64,000 bases of DNA from positions 12,080,213-12,144,212 of the forward strand of contig OZ234493.1 of NCBI GenBank assembly GCA_965153455.1, in the 5' to 3' direction. This document shows positions 34,690 through 47,949 of this stretch, piece by piece. The notes below the pieces were generated by a model. The model did no database searches and was not told the origin of the DNA. It saw only the letters and a program-made list of their open reading frames with translations. The stretch's first letter is position 1. The number at the start of each line of letters is the position of its first letter. Source of the DNA: Sphagnum compactum. Its lineage: Eukaryota > Bryophyta > Sphagnopsida > Sphagnales. The position numbers and the translations under genes were made by a program.

Positions 34690-36290
34690 TGTCTTATGGT
34701 GAAAATTGAACAAGGTGATGTCGAAAAAAATGTTATTAATACAAACTTCAAGGGTTTCATGGCCAACAATGTTCAAGCCAATTTGAACGCAATACGAAAC
34801 ATGTATGATAATGGGGATCCCAATGAACCCATGGTCAATAGGGAGGGAACATGTTACTTCCATTAGACTCAATCTATGGACATACACACAAAACAACAAA
34901 TCAAACTAGAGATGTGTGAACAACACAAAACCTTATGTTATGAATATAAAAATGCCACCTCATTGGAAGAAACAAATGTTCACTATGTAACTGTTTAGTG
35001 TTGGTGGTATTCCTCGAGGGCTACAAATGTAGCTAGGCTTCAAAAGTTGAAAAATTGGTTCAGTTTCTAACACATTCATGTCAAACAATGGGGAGGCTTT
35101 ATGATACATATAATTTTCCCATCCCTCCTTCGCATTTTCCATCCCATCATGTTTTCATGGCTTGGTTACAATATGTTAGAATTAATTTAAAATGACGTTA
35201 ACAAACATATATTATGTTTTATAGAAATTCATTTTGAAGAAACTTGCAAACATGCCCACCTAGAAACCTCTCAAAAACAATGCATAACATATGGCTTCAA
35301 TAATTAAAAAAAAGGGGAGCTTCCTTGTACACTACAACTTTTGATGATCTTATATTTGAATTTTCAAGCCAACAATATTGTACTACCATTTTAAGAAGGG
35401 TGGTTCATTGGGTCAAGGGCTTAATAAAGTGAACCTCTTTTGCGTAAAGAAACTCAATCTAATGACCATGAGCGACTTGCAAACACAATTCTGAAACATG
35501 CATCAAGCTCATCTTTCACAACTAAAATCACACACATGGAAGGGGACAAGATCTTTGGCTTTTATGAATGAAAGCCAAACTTGTTCGAAAATCAGAAAGG
35601 GATTCACATAAGTAGGATTGTGTCAATTTTTCTTGCCCACATGTCAACACCCAAACATGAAGATTGGATGTGAAAATTGAGCAGCCTTCCTTTAGCGTTG
35701 ATTAGTATGAAGTTGTGGATATCATCGATGGAGGTGTTGAGGTCTTGGAAGTTATGTGTAAAAATGGAATGTGGCATATAAATTGATGTCCCCCTACAAT
35801 GTACATACAATGTTTAACATTGCAAAAAACCTACCAACCATGCATTCTTTCACCATAAGGATAAATACAAAGTTGACTGAATGACATGAATCATTACATG
35901 AAGGGTACAAAACATAAGTACGCATTGATAGACCAACGGTTCTATCTATTTGGCATGTGCAAAAAAAGACCAATCTCTCACAAGATGAAGTGAAATCTCT
36001 TGAAGAAAAAGGTTTTGTTTTCAATAAATGACAATCTTTCTTTCCTCAAAATCTATTCGGTGGGGAAAATTTCATTCCAATAAATCAACCAATAGATGCA
36101 ATGTCATGGCTCACAACACAAAATGCGAAGGTTGTTTAACACACACTGCCATTTATGATGTCAAAACAACATTACAATCGGTGGGAGGCTAATCAGCTTC
36201 TTATACCAATTTTCAACCCACCATTGGAGGTTTTTACTATTAGATATGGATGAATATACAAGATTTTATGTGGTGAAATTTCAAGCAAGA
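34690..36290 (+). pseudogene. Decayed MULE-like transposase gene (low-confidence family)
   Basis: Fragments in shifting frames read like one broken protein. At about 34717-34860 a frame gives GFMANNVQANLNAIR, then RNMYDNGDPNEP and GTCYFH. At about 34930-35110 it continues with YKNATSLEE, LQKLKNWFSF and QWGGFM. At about 35400-35530 there are LRKETQSNDHERLANTIL-type pieces, and at about 35780-35840 a Cys-rich QCLTLQKTYQPC segment that could be a worn SWIM finger. At about 36060-36240 comes HYNRWEANQLL, then FNPPLEVF. The MAxxxQANxNAIR segment resembles the MULE transposase core. Many stops and at least three frame changes rule out a working gene. Terminal repeats were not found. Confidence 0.45.
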
Positions 36291-39200
36291 GGCAATATGA
36301 AATTAGTTTCATTATTTGCATTTGCATGTATATTGCGACTAGGATTTCAAGTTTATTGGGGAAACAAGGACATGGGTCTCATGTAAACACATGTACTATG
36401 TATTATAACATGTCATGTTTTGTGGGTAGTTTGGAGATTTCATTCATTTCCTGAATTGGAGTTGTGATGAAATTTGTCAATTGTTGGTTTGTTTTGTAGT
36501 TTCTACATAGGTAGGAATAATAATAAAAAAATGACACCAAAAATTGTAAAATATATATTTTCCATTGTAACATTTAAAATGATGCAATGTGTTTCGCTCC
36601 AAGGCCAAAAATTGTGCCAATTGGTACTATTTTGATTTAGTATGTTTTGATCTGTTAAAGGATTAAATTATATAATGTTGATTCATAAATTTGATAGGTA
36701 TGAATCATGTTTCATTATGTGAAAAATCACACATCAAATTGAATGTGTTAATTAAATGTTCACTAATAATGCACAACACCATATGGGGTGGTTTAATCAC
36801 TTCCTCCTATTATTATTATTAAACAAAGTTAAAAGAATATTATTTATGTAATTAGAATGCTCCATTGATGCAAATGGAAAAAAATTGGCATGTAGACAAG
36901 ATATTTTATATACGTGGCAAGAATATTCCAAAAAGATTTTCTTGCATTCACAATAATGAACTTCACATGCTCACTTGGTAGCTACATTATTTCAAATATT
37001 ACGGAGTTTATCCAAACATTCAATAGATTCAAAACAACATTCCATATTTAAGCAAATATCAACACAATTAAACCACAAATGTTTATGAACACCTTTAAAG
37101 GATTGAAACATGCCACATTTATTCTATAAAAACAAGGAAATAATTGTTCATAATGACTTTAATATTATTTTTAAAAGTTGAATTTTTATCATTGAAGTTA
37201 AACATGTTCATCATTTAATACTCTCCATACATAATTTTACTAAACAATTTGAAAATGAAATCGTACATATACACGTCAAATAGAGCATGTTTATTGAGCT
37301 AAATTGCAAAGAATTATGCAAACAATGATGGACTTGTACATGGAATTTCAATGTTTTATTCTAACAGAGTTTGTGAACAAAAAACCATAAACTTAATTTA
37401 CACACATTCATTTTTGAATACAAACAATGGAATTCAACCAAAACAAACACCCATAGAAGTTATTGTTAAAGAAATAAGATTCTAGACAAATGCCATACCC
37501 ATTTCATGATTATAATTTTCAATTTAGTTGGCTATTACTTTAATGATTCATCAAGCCCAAGGGTTATTGTTAAATGAAATGTCACTTGACCCTACCTTTA
37601 TCACCAAAACATGGACTTGCCTCTACAACCCTTTCTCATGTCCATACAAAAGAAAATTGAATCCCTTAACCTTCTACAAAATTCAAAATATCCATGCCCA
37701 TGAATTTGTCACCTCGTGATTGAAAGAAATAGTTCATCGTTATTGGAGACCATTTCTTCCAACATTAAAAGGACAGCTTCACTTTTGCATTATCATTCAA
37801 ACCCTTGACATTTATTTGTTGAATTGACACTAGTAGGATGTTTACAATGTAATTTGTGAACATACCACAAATCATAATACTATGTCTTCAAGAAACAAGA
37901 ATTGAGCCATACATCACCCTGGTAAACAAAAAAAATAATGTATCAAACCTTTAGGAACACACAATCACGCATAAGTATAATTAACTTTTTATTCAAGGAA
38001 AACAATTAAACATGTTGGTTTGGAATTTATTGTAGTTACTTTTAATACTAACATTAAGAAAGCCATATAAATAAATTTTCCATATATATATATATATATA
38101 TATGTTACATTTCATGAATATAGCACCAACTTCATGTCCCCCAATTGTTTTAGGTGATTTCAACATTGGCATGTAAACAACCCTAATGTGGTTAGCGTAA
38201 TTTTCGACTACTACAACTTTTTAAATTTATGACCACATTGAACATGTCAAACATTGTACTCATATTTGCATAATAAAGAATGTTTCATTATTTGATCATA
38301 CAAGGACAAATGTCTCAACTTTTGAATTGTTTACAAGCACATATTAGAAGCATACAAACCAAATTATCATAAACCATTATATATTCCATGATATATTGCA
38401 CTCAAGTTCCTTAATAATATGCTTGTGTTCAATTAGAAACAATATTTTGTTGTCATTTACCCACCAAAAAATTGTCATATATCACACTTGAATATATTTT
38501 TCTACTAATTGTAATCATTAAATGACATAGCCATCCCATTATTCCATGTATCTTGTTCATGAAGAAACTAAAACAAATAAATACATATGTGTACTTAATT
38601 ACACCAAAAATAATGAAACCCCACCTCCCACAACCTATATAACATTATTACTAAAATCAACTAATATTAACCTTAACCTTCATTCGTAATAAGCCCAACA
38701 CAATATCAAATAATACACTAAAAGAATTAGTATGAATGAAATTAGCTTTGGGTTTTTGTGTGCTCCATAAATTTTCAATATTGCGTAATGAACCCAACTT
38801 ATTGCATGCCAAAAATAAATTCACATTCATATGTAGAAAAGATAACCAAAAATGTTTTTGACAACTCTCTAACCATCATAGAAATTAATCCTACAAATGT
38901 AGCCATTGTTATTTTAATGGTTTCATGTATGTTAAGCAGTATTCTAGTTTTAATTTTTTTAACTTCTTGGCTAAAAAAATGTTTTAGAATGTTTATTAAC
39001 TTAAACACATTTATGTGAAATATTTTAAATTAATCTTCTTTTAAGTCTTGGAATACAAGTACAGCAATATGTGTGTCAACAATAATTTAGCATCTTCCTT
39101 ATTATGTTTACTACCTTTTGTTCCTTGGTTGAAAAATTCATTGCAATCATCCACGTAATCCTTACCAAGCACAAGAATAGTCATGTAGCTAGTAGCAAAC

Positions 39201-41339
39201 CAAATTCTAACACAAGCAATAACTAGCAACAAAACTCGAAGGTCAATGAAGATATGGCATGTAAATACCACTTGTCTTGCAAGATTAGAAACCACCTAAC
39301 ATAAACAACTTGCTTCAAACAACACTGTTATGGCCTATGTGAATAAATTATATGGGTCATTCATCACTTTATTTTAATAGTGGTAGGTGTCTCCATAGAG
39401 AACCTCCACATAAATATCAACTAATGTATAAACAAGTGGTTCTTTAAATGAGTCCAACTTTGGATGTTCCAAATTGGACCAATTCATAAGAAATTAGAAA
39501 CAACTTGGTAGTGTTTGGGAACCCAACATGCAAATAACACTTCAAAGTTAACACCACCACTTCAAAAAGTTTTGATAAAAATCACTTGATGGGATTCTCA
39601 TCTGATTCTGAATTGAATTGAAGCTTGTGCCAAACAAAAAAATCTAGGGAATTAAACATTGATTACACCTCAACCATGAACTTCTTTAGAACATCTCACT
39701 TTTGATCTTCATAAACTATGGGCTAGTTCATGGCTTTTGTCATTGATCATTCTATACACATCAATTGTAAGGCCAAATGAAACCCCACTTTCATAAGTAC
39801 TTCAACTTATCAAACATGAAAAGCCATTGACCATTTTCACCATTCAACAACAAAAACCCTTGGTTCAACATATCCATGGCAATTGCTTGCATTAAAAACC
39901 AATTCTTTGTTTGCATGAATGACATTGTTTGCGTAATCATCTTCACATGTAAAACCTACTAATTACTTAAATTAATGTCCATCAAAGTGGATGTGTGGTA
40001 CCATAGTTTCATTAGTTCATTAATGATAGACGAACATTGCTAAAAACTAGCTCAAGGAAGATGCAAAGTTTGTATAGGTTGATAGAAAATTATAGTTAAA
40101 AGCTCAAATGTGTAACAAGCATTGAGGGGACCAAATTAGGTTTTTGCAAAGACACAACGACATTAAAAGATACGAACTCTTGAATATGCATATCATCATG
40201 TTCTCAACATCCAAATATGCAAACTTATTGTTCTTGGGTTCTACTTTCTTGGTGTTGATTGCAAGTTCTCTTTTTTCCAATTGAGCTCCACCTTTCCATT
40301 TTCTTATGCATAGTTAACAAAAATAATAGCATCTTGCAATTGTCCCTTTATACCTTACTAAGAAATAAGGTCTTGATAACATGGAATAAAGCAATTTCCT
40401 CTTTCTCAAGATCTTTACAACTTTACATGGATAGACAAACCATTAAGGTTGGAAGGACTTGCAATGGATAACTAAATATGAAAACAAAGGACCAAGGACA
40501 TGAAAGATATAAGCCATGCCAACAAAATTGAAATTGATTTCTAATTGACATGTATTACAAAAGATTTTATAGTCATTACAAGAATGCCCATGAATATGTG
40601 CAAGAAATGAAAATGCCAAGAAAGTTGAATTGAATATACTCACAAAAGAAATGTTTAGGTGTAGGAGTTGTTAGGCAAATTGTAAGAACCCAAATTGATA
40701 ACAAGGTCCAAGGGGTTGATCTAAGTAAGTATAACCTAGACTCCAAAAACAAACCAACACAACTTTTATAACATTGAATAGCTCACCCTGCAACACCAAC
40801 CACATAATATTCAAGAATTGAAAGAAGTTGTGATTATGAATTTTTTTACAAATCCTTCTAAGATCCCGACACACGTAGGCTCCAACAATAGTCATCATCT
40901 TTTTACACATCATGTATCCCTCCTACAAAATATTGTTTTCACACACATGACATTCCTCTTATTTTGCAATCTTTCCTAATTCAAATATATGTCTTACCTA
41001 TAAAGAGTAAACACATGGATGATGCCTAAACGCACTTTGATCATGCCAAAAATAAACAAGGAAAAAAAAAGTGGGCAATACTTTTGACCTACTTGCAATA
41101 AGGACCTATACTAGTTGATTTAACATCCTCATGACCCATAGCAAGAAATCATTGATTTAGTCATGAGGAGATCCATTGGCTATTATTTGTGTGCCTTCAA
41201 AAGAAAGCCTACACCAACCTTTTTTTTACTATGAAATTTTGCCAAAATTTGAAATAAAAAAATGATTTTGGAACCTTTTAGTTGCCAAAAGAGAGAAAAA
41301 GGTTTTAATTGCTAGATTCATATATTTGGTTTTCATCAA
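36291..41339. other. Intergenic AT-rich DNA
   Basis: No gene was recognised. A (TA)n tract lies at about 38083-38104. Open frames such as 38758-39018 (plus), 39041-39295 (minus) and 40671-40913 (minus) have no recognisable motif. Some of this may be transposon sequence too old to read by eye. Confidence 0.55.
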
Positions 41340-41465
41340 CTACTAAAAATATATAGAAAGATGATTAAAAATTTGTACTTTATTTTTGGTTTGTGGCCAA
41401 ATTTGGCTAAATCTCCATAGGGCTGATCACCATTTCTTCTACATGTTGCTATAGACGATTGCCAC
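41340..41465 (+). repeat. Dispersed repeat fragment family E, copy 2
   Basis: Shares AAAGATGATTAAA, GGTTTGTGGCCAAATTTGGC, TAAATCTCCATAGGGCTGAT and a following CACCATTT with the copy at 57020-57150 in diverged form. It is less similar to 5330-5440. Confidence 0.5.
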
Positions 41466-43229
41466 TAGTTTGGCTATTAAAAAAATCCTAAAAGTCTGCA
41501 CATAGTCATTTCATGTGTAGTTATTTGATTAAAAAAGAAGTGATCAAATGGGGTTTTTTTTTTTTCCTGAAAACTTGATGTGAGGATTTGAAGAATATTT
41601 GAAAATCATCAAAATCTCCAAATATAATTGATGTTTCTTTCCCCAAACATGATAGGTATTAGATACAAATGTTTGAATTTTTTGAACAAAAGGTGATTTT
41701 GGTTGCCATTAAGGTTTAGGGTTATCAATTGAAATGAAAACATTTTTTATATTATAATGATATTCAAATTGACATGAAGGAGCATTGAACCAATAATCTA
41801 GGTTTTGTCACAACAAATTGTCCTATAACTTCATTAAAAAAAAACAAATTCAAATAAATGTTTTAAACAAATCACTACTATGTTTTTTCACACATTACTC
41901 AAATTTCAATGCAATGAAATTATGTTTATAACCAAGAATAAGGATGGAAATGTAGCTATTTAAAATCTCAAAGTCTAAATGCTAATAATCACCCTTAAAG
42001 ATCACTAGAACCTTAACAATGTTGTGGTTGAATCATATATACACAATCGCATTTCCAACATACTTTCTCATAAATAGGTCTTTTGGGCACAAGACACCAC
42101 TTGCAACCTCAAAAGAAAACCATATTTTACACATTCTATAAAACACTTCAAAACGTTTAACAAGGTCCCTATAATCCAACACATGTAAACACATTATAAG
42201 TTGCAAATTTGATCACATTTAACAACCCACGTAAGCACAAGAAAACACATCCAACCTCAAATCCAAAAAGATGACCACACACATAACTAACTTTAAATGA
42301 TCCAAGTGACAATCTCACACATTCATGTAGAATCCTATAGTTCTACAAAACATTGTAATTAAAAAAGGGAAAATGCATAAGTGAACTTCTTGTCCTATAG
42401 CAATTGAATGCAATTCAATGTAATTAACACCCTAACCTTCATCACTCACAATAGGCCATCTCATGTGATTGCACAAAACACATCCTTAGAAGCAAACTCC
42501 TTCCTTGGCAATGCCTTCCATACATTACAACCTTAAACATGTAGCTTAAAAATTCATAACCTTTGCCAACAATACAACACATGGCCACCACCCAAGCCAA
42601 ATGTGTGCAAGAAGTCGAATAGAAAGAAGACCTACACATGAAAATCCAATCGCATTATAAACATTCAATCCATCGATTAGTGAGTACTAGAAAGAAACCC
42701 AATCAAATGTGGTGGTTTTTAGAACCTCACAACACCTAATCCAACAAAAAAGGATTGAAAAAGCTTCCAATAATTATTCATGTGTTCTTTTCACTCTCTT
42801 TATTGTACACTTTAGGACTACCTCCCTTGACAATATTTCAAAAACTCAATAACCCAATAACCTTCCTTGGACACCTTGAATGTTTGTCCACAAGGCCAAT
42901 ATCAACCTCTCACAAGCAACATTTTAATAGATTGATCGTGTTTAAAACACACAACATAATGAAGTTGGGAAGTTATGATCCTAGCCAAAACTCAACAAGG
43001 AGGCCACAACTAAATAAGAACAAAAAACTAGAGAAAACAGAAAAGAAAATTCAAGATTTTTAAAAAAAAATGGAGGACATAGAAAAGATTTGTTTGGATG
43101 TCATAGAAAAGATATTTGCCCAAAAGTTTAACAAGTAGGCAACTACATGGATGTAATCATGCTAATATGTTCCAAAACAATTGGAAGCGACGTTATTTAA
43201 TATTTAATATTTTGAAGTGGTAATTTAAG
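41466..43229. other. Intergenic AT-rich DNA
   Basis: No supported gene. A 102-codon plus-strand frame at 42755-43063 is Lys/Ser/Leu-rich with no recognised domain or partner exons. Confidence 0.55.
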
Positions 43230-43560
43230 TTGGTGTTGAAATTTTTGGATTTACTTATATAAAAAAATTCATAATATATTGTGGGAACATATGAATAGAT
43301 TTGAAATAAATTTAATGAATAAAAAATACCCAAAAACATTTAAAAATAGTTGTAACCATTTTTTTGCAATAGTTTTGTTGCTTAAAGGAGATGTAAAATG
43401 GTTTGAAAATATTTGAAAATGAAATATTTTTGGCAATTATCTTGGTATAATTCTCAACATAATAGTATAATTTTATTTTTCAGAATTTCCTAGAATAAGC
43501 ACAAATTAAGCAATCACTTAAGGGGGTGTTTCTAGTTCATTATATTGTGCTTGGACCCAC
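43230..43560 (+). repeat. Diverged direct repeat, left copy
   Basis: Matches 44960-45290 at several ordered anchors. These include TTTGAAAT(A/C)AAT(T/C)TAATGAAT, then AAAATA(C/T)CCAAAA, TTGTAACCA, then CATAATAGT, then a (C)AAGGGGG block followed by G(G/T)TTCAT. The copies are heavily diverged with indels. Confidence 0.4.
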
Positions 43561-44959
43561 ATACAAACAAAACACTAGAAGTGAAAAAACCTCAAGTAAA
43601 AGGGGGGAAAATGGAAATACACATAGAGCACTTAGAGGATAACTTTATGGAAGCCAAAAGGAACCAAGCAAAACCTAGAGAGCATGTAATGCAAGTGTGA
43701 AAAAAATGTAAAAACATTAGAGTAAATAGAACAATGTGGATGAGGAAAGCTCAAATAAAAATAATAGAATTATGGAAAGGTGAAAGCTTTAAAGGGCAAG
43801 AAGAAAACAACAAAAAAAAATAAGCTTAAACCCCAAAGACTTAGAACCACACGAAAAAAAATTCAGGTCCATCATGTGTAAGGTTCATCCTATGAAAACA
43901 TTTGTATATTGGTTTGAAATTGATCCCCAATTCTTGAATCTGCAAGATATTTAGGTTTGGTTCCTAAATTGGATCTAATAAAGGAGGGTACATTTTGATC
44001 CAATTCCCAATAATTGGAACTAAAATCGTCAATTCTCACATTCCCATAGAAATATTTGCACAACAGTGGTAGTAACCCATGAATTTGATGTTGTGAGATC
44101 GTTCTTTGTAAGCACCTCCTTGAATTAACATCAAACCTTAAATCTTATATGATTTTGAACATTATAAAAGATTGCAAATGAGTGCATGAAACCATCGTTT
44201 AAGGTTTAATGTTTCATATTTGTTTGTTTTATTGAGAAAATAAGTAATGGATGCCCATGCCTTCATCTTTATGCCCAAGTTTTACAACCCAATAAAGGTA
44301 TGTTCATGTATTCCTTATTGTGGGAAATTGAAACATAAATGGTTTGTTGCATTTTTTTACATATTAGAGAATTGACCATTTACATACAACAAATTTTGAA
44401 TCATACCAAACTTAAAGAACATCTCCATCAACGCCCTAAAAAAGTTGATGAGCCCCCAAGGGCTTGTCACAAGGTATCGGGGTAAATTTTTCGATATAGT
44501 GCATTATGAAAAACTTGAAAGTTTTAAATGTGATTCTTAGCTCACACATTGGGATCAAAGGGGCATGCAATAGCTTTGGGATGGGACTAAAATGAATTCA
44601 ATATGTTCAACTTCATGTGAAGGCAATTTGCACCAACCAAGAAAGAAAATGGTTAATGCAAATTAGAACCAACATGGTGCATAGACGACCCATGAACAAT
44701 TCACATTCACAAGACAATGCATTCTGGACTTGGGAGGATTCATCACTTTTCTTTCCTACAATATGCTCAATGATTTGTGGCATGGATTGCATTAAAGTGG
44801 TAAGATTTCCCAAGATTCCAAAATGGGAGTCGGGTGCAATCACACTAACGTGTACACAAGCAATTGTAACCAATGCTTGGTTTTGTGTATTTAACATTTT
44901 AGAATCAAATAAATAATTCCAAAAGGAATTGCTTTCACATAATTTTATTTTCAATGTAT
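43561..44959. other. Stretch between two diverged direct repeats
   Basis: No clear gene. Overlapping frames of about 100-118 codons occur on both strands at 44613-44969. Neither shows a motif I recognise, and their overlap argues against both being real. A non-autonomous or worn element bounded by the two direct repeats is possible. Confidence 0.35.
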
Positions 44960-45290
44960 TGTTATACATACTTTACAAGTTTGAAATCAATCTAATGAAT
45001 GAAAAATATCCAAAAGCACTTTGAAAACATTGTAACCAATGTTTTAAAGCAATAAAAGGACTTGTAAATGGATTTGAATGTTTTTGACAATGACATATTT
45101 TTAGCAAATGTTTTATGTAAACCATAACATAATAGTGTGATGAAATTTTTTAAGATTTTAAAAGATTTTTTTAAAGACTTTTGTCTGAAATATTCCAAAA
45201 ATATTTTAAAATAAACCCCCAATAAGTAGTCACCCAAGGGGGCATGTGTGGTTCATGATATCATGTTTGCACCTAGTCCCAAAAATTCCA
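44960..45290 (+). repeat. Diverged direct repeat, right copy
   Basis: Partner of 43230-43560, in the same orientation and offset by about 1.73 kb. If they are old long terminal repeats they lack an obvious TG...CA border, a primer-binding site or retroelement proteins between them. Confidence 0.4.
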
Positions 45291-47949
45291 AATTTCACCA
45301 AGTATGTAATTTTGCAAATTCATAATTCATGCATATAAACTTTGATTCAAAAAAAATCAAGGGAAAAAAAATAGCCTTGAACAAAGGTTTACAACTTTAT
45401 ATCATATGTTTTAATCAAATGTCATTTAACAACTTTTTGGACCTTTTAATGGACAAGAATCAAACTACAAGTTTAATTCTCAACCATTCTTTTGGCTGTA
45501 ACTTGTGTTCTAGATCTTCAAATAGGGAATGCTACCCCACTTTGGATATTCCACTTTTCAAAAGCCTAATTTGGACAAGGTTTTGTGCCTTGAACCTTAT
45601 TCCAAATCTTAAAAACACCATGGGATTCCAATTCCCACGTTTGAATCCACATGGGAGTGTTGGGACTCACTTTCTTTCATTTTTTCACAATTGTATGAGT
45701 GCTTGAATCCTAAGGCACTATTTCAGCCCACTTCCCTTCCCATGCTTTAACTTTGGTCACAAGCTTTAGGGTCACAAATTACAATAGGTCTCATACTTAT
45801 TTTGACTCCACTTGGAAGCATTCAACTTCCTTCATCTTAGGAAGAACACTTGCCCCTCCTAGGAATTGGTCACACACCTAAATTAAGTCATGACATTCTC
45901 ATTCACTTAAAACAAACATCAATGTTCTCATTGACATTATAGGACTTTTTTTAAAGCCCCATGATTGATTTCCATGCAATTGAAAGCCAAGCTTTCAATT
46001 TTGTTTTCAACTCAAGGCTTCACACTCTTTCATGTTTCATCACAACCTCAAAACAAGGTTGTGACAAAAATATTTCAAAATGAATTATAGTCATAGTGTA
46101 TGCCAATTTTGGTTAATAGATTGGCATTGGCCAAGTATGCTTACACATGATCTAATGCCTACAAAAGCAATTACATCTTGCAGAATATAATAATTGTTCT
46201 TAATTGACCAAATAGAATGATCGGTCTAGGTGGTTTTATTTAAATAGTCTCCCACCTTTTATTGTTTTAGTTTTCATGTTTAAGGGTGGGGTTTGGGAAG
46301 CAATTAATACAAGCAATCTTGGATGTGAAAAATATTGTTGGAAACCCCAAAAAAAGTGTATGTAAAGCTTTTTAAGAGTTCTACAAGTCTACCATTAACC
46401 CCTAAATGTTGACCATGAATGCTTGGAAACCAAAAATGATCTTTGTTTGAATTTTTCAATGAATGTAGTAGGCAATTTTTGCATTTTTTCCAAATTTTTT
46501 TTGACCATTTGGACTATGGTCATAGGCTCCAAATGTCATGCTAACAAGGGAAGTCCATGTCAAATTTATAGGGTTTTGATTGAAATAAGGCCTACAATGG
46601 CCTCTTTTGTAAGAGTGAGGAGGGTAATGATTTCTATCTAAAGGATAATATGAACCAATCTTGGGAAGGACAATCTAAAAAATGGTTGTAATTAAATATG
46701 GGAGGGTGGGGTGGGGCAACACTTATTATAGTTAATCCACTTTCAATTGATTAATTTTTTTGTTTCATGTTTTAGTGAGGACATTTAAAAAAAATTCATA
46801 GTCATAACAACTATATTGAGATTTGACTAAACATTTAGGGGTTAACACCAATGTTGTCAAGTTCACATTCATATTATGGGTTATTTTTTGGGATATATGG
46901 TCTAGAGGTTCACAATTTTGTTCAAATTGAATTTGGATCTAGACCACGAAACCAAACGTTTTCTTGAAATTAACACTTGAACTTGGAACAAGTAGTTTCG
47001 TTTTAAAAAAATTATGTTATATGGTTTCTTTTAGAAGTACAAGGTTTTTAAAAGTGCAACAACCAAGCCCTATTTATAGGTTGTGACAATTCAACTTTTG
47101 GGCCACCTTATGGGATAATACTCCATAGTGGTGTTGTGTGCATTTGGCATCACCAAACCAAAAAAGAAAGATGATGTGTAACTTAGACTCAAGGAACTAC
47201 CATTGATTTAGTGATTTAATGTTATGTGGCTACCAATTCACATATTCCACCCTTTTATGAACAAGTTGAAAATTCATGGTGCAGCTCTCCCAAAAAAAAA
47301 CTCAAAATATTAGGCCTTCAACTCCTTTCCCCCCCCCACCTCAAAAGGATTATATATATATACCTACTACCTTGTATCATTGGATGTTAGGATTTTTTTT
47401 TCATGATTGTATTGGTCCCCAATTTTCTTTTACACTATTAACCCATATCATGATCATGGGTACCTATTTAGCCAAGTAATTACCGTGTAATAATCGACCC
47501 AATTTGACATTAATTAAAATTTTGAAGTTTTTGATACATACTTGGTAACTATGTTGAAAGTTATTGAAACCTTTTTTTCGTAATAGATGACATACATTAA
47601 ATCCGAATATGGGTACAAATGTAAAAACCTTTATTTACTCCTTATTATTATTTTTACGGGTATCCAAGTGCTCCATCATTGTTTCATGCGAACTTTCATC
47701 CAATTGACGAAATTCCCAAAACCATCATCCATTTGATGAAATACCATTCTTAGGTGCATGCATTCATTGACTCAGGCCAAACGGATGGCTCCAATGTTTG
47801 ATGCAACTCCTTAAAAAAAAAGATATTACATGGTCATACAATTTTATGCTTACACCCTCGTCACACTCAGTAATGATTTCGGCCACTATTTCATGTAAGC
47901 AAGTTAAGGCTCAATCCATGGGGGTGGATGAACCTTCGGGCACATTGAC
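45291..47949. other. Intergenic AT-rich DNA
   Basis: A 125-codon plus-strand frame at 45329-45706 has no recognised domain. A small hairpin, TCACAACCT/AGGTTGTGA, lies near 46039-46063. A C-run and a TA tract occur near 47328-47361. No gene is supported. Confidence 0.5.

Noticed and set aside
39041-39295. Reverse-transcriptase signature (KDYVDDCNEFF on the minus strand)
   Set aside because: YVDD alone is not enough. The surrounding residues do not resemble the reverse-transcriptase core, and no integrase, protease or long terminal repeats accompany it.
45329-45706. A 125-codon plus-strand gene
   Set aside because: It is one of the longer frames here, but it has no recognisable motif, no splice partners and no supporting context.
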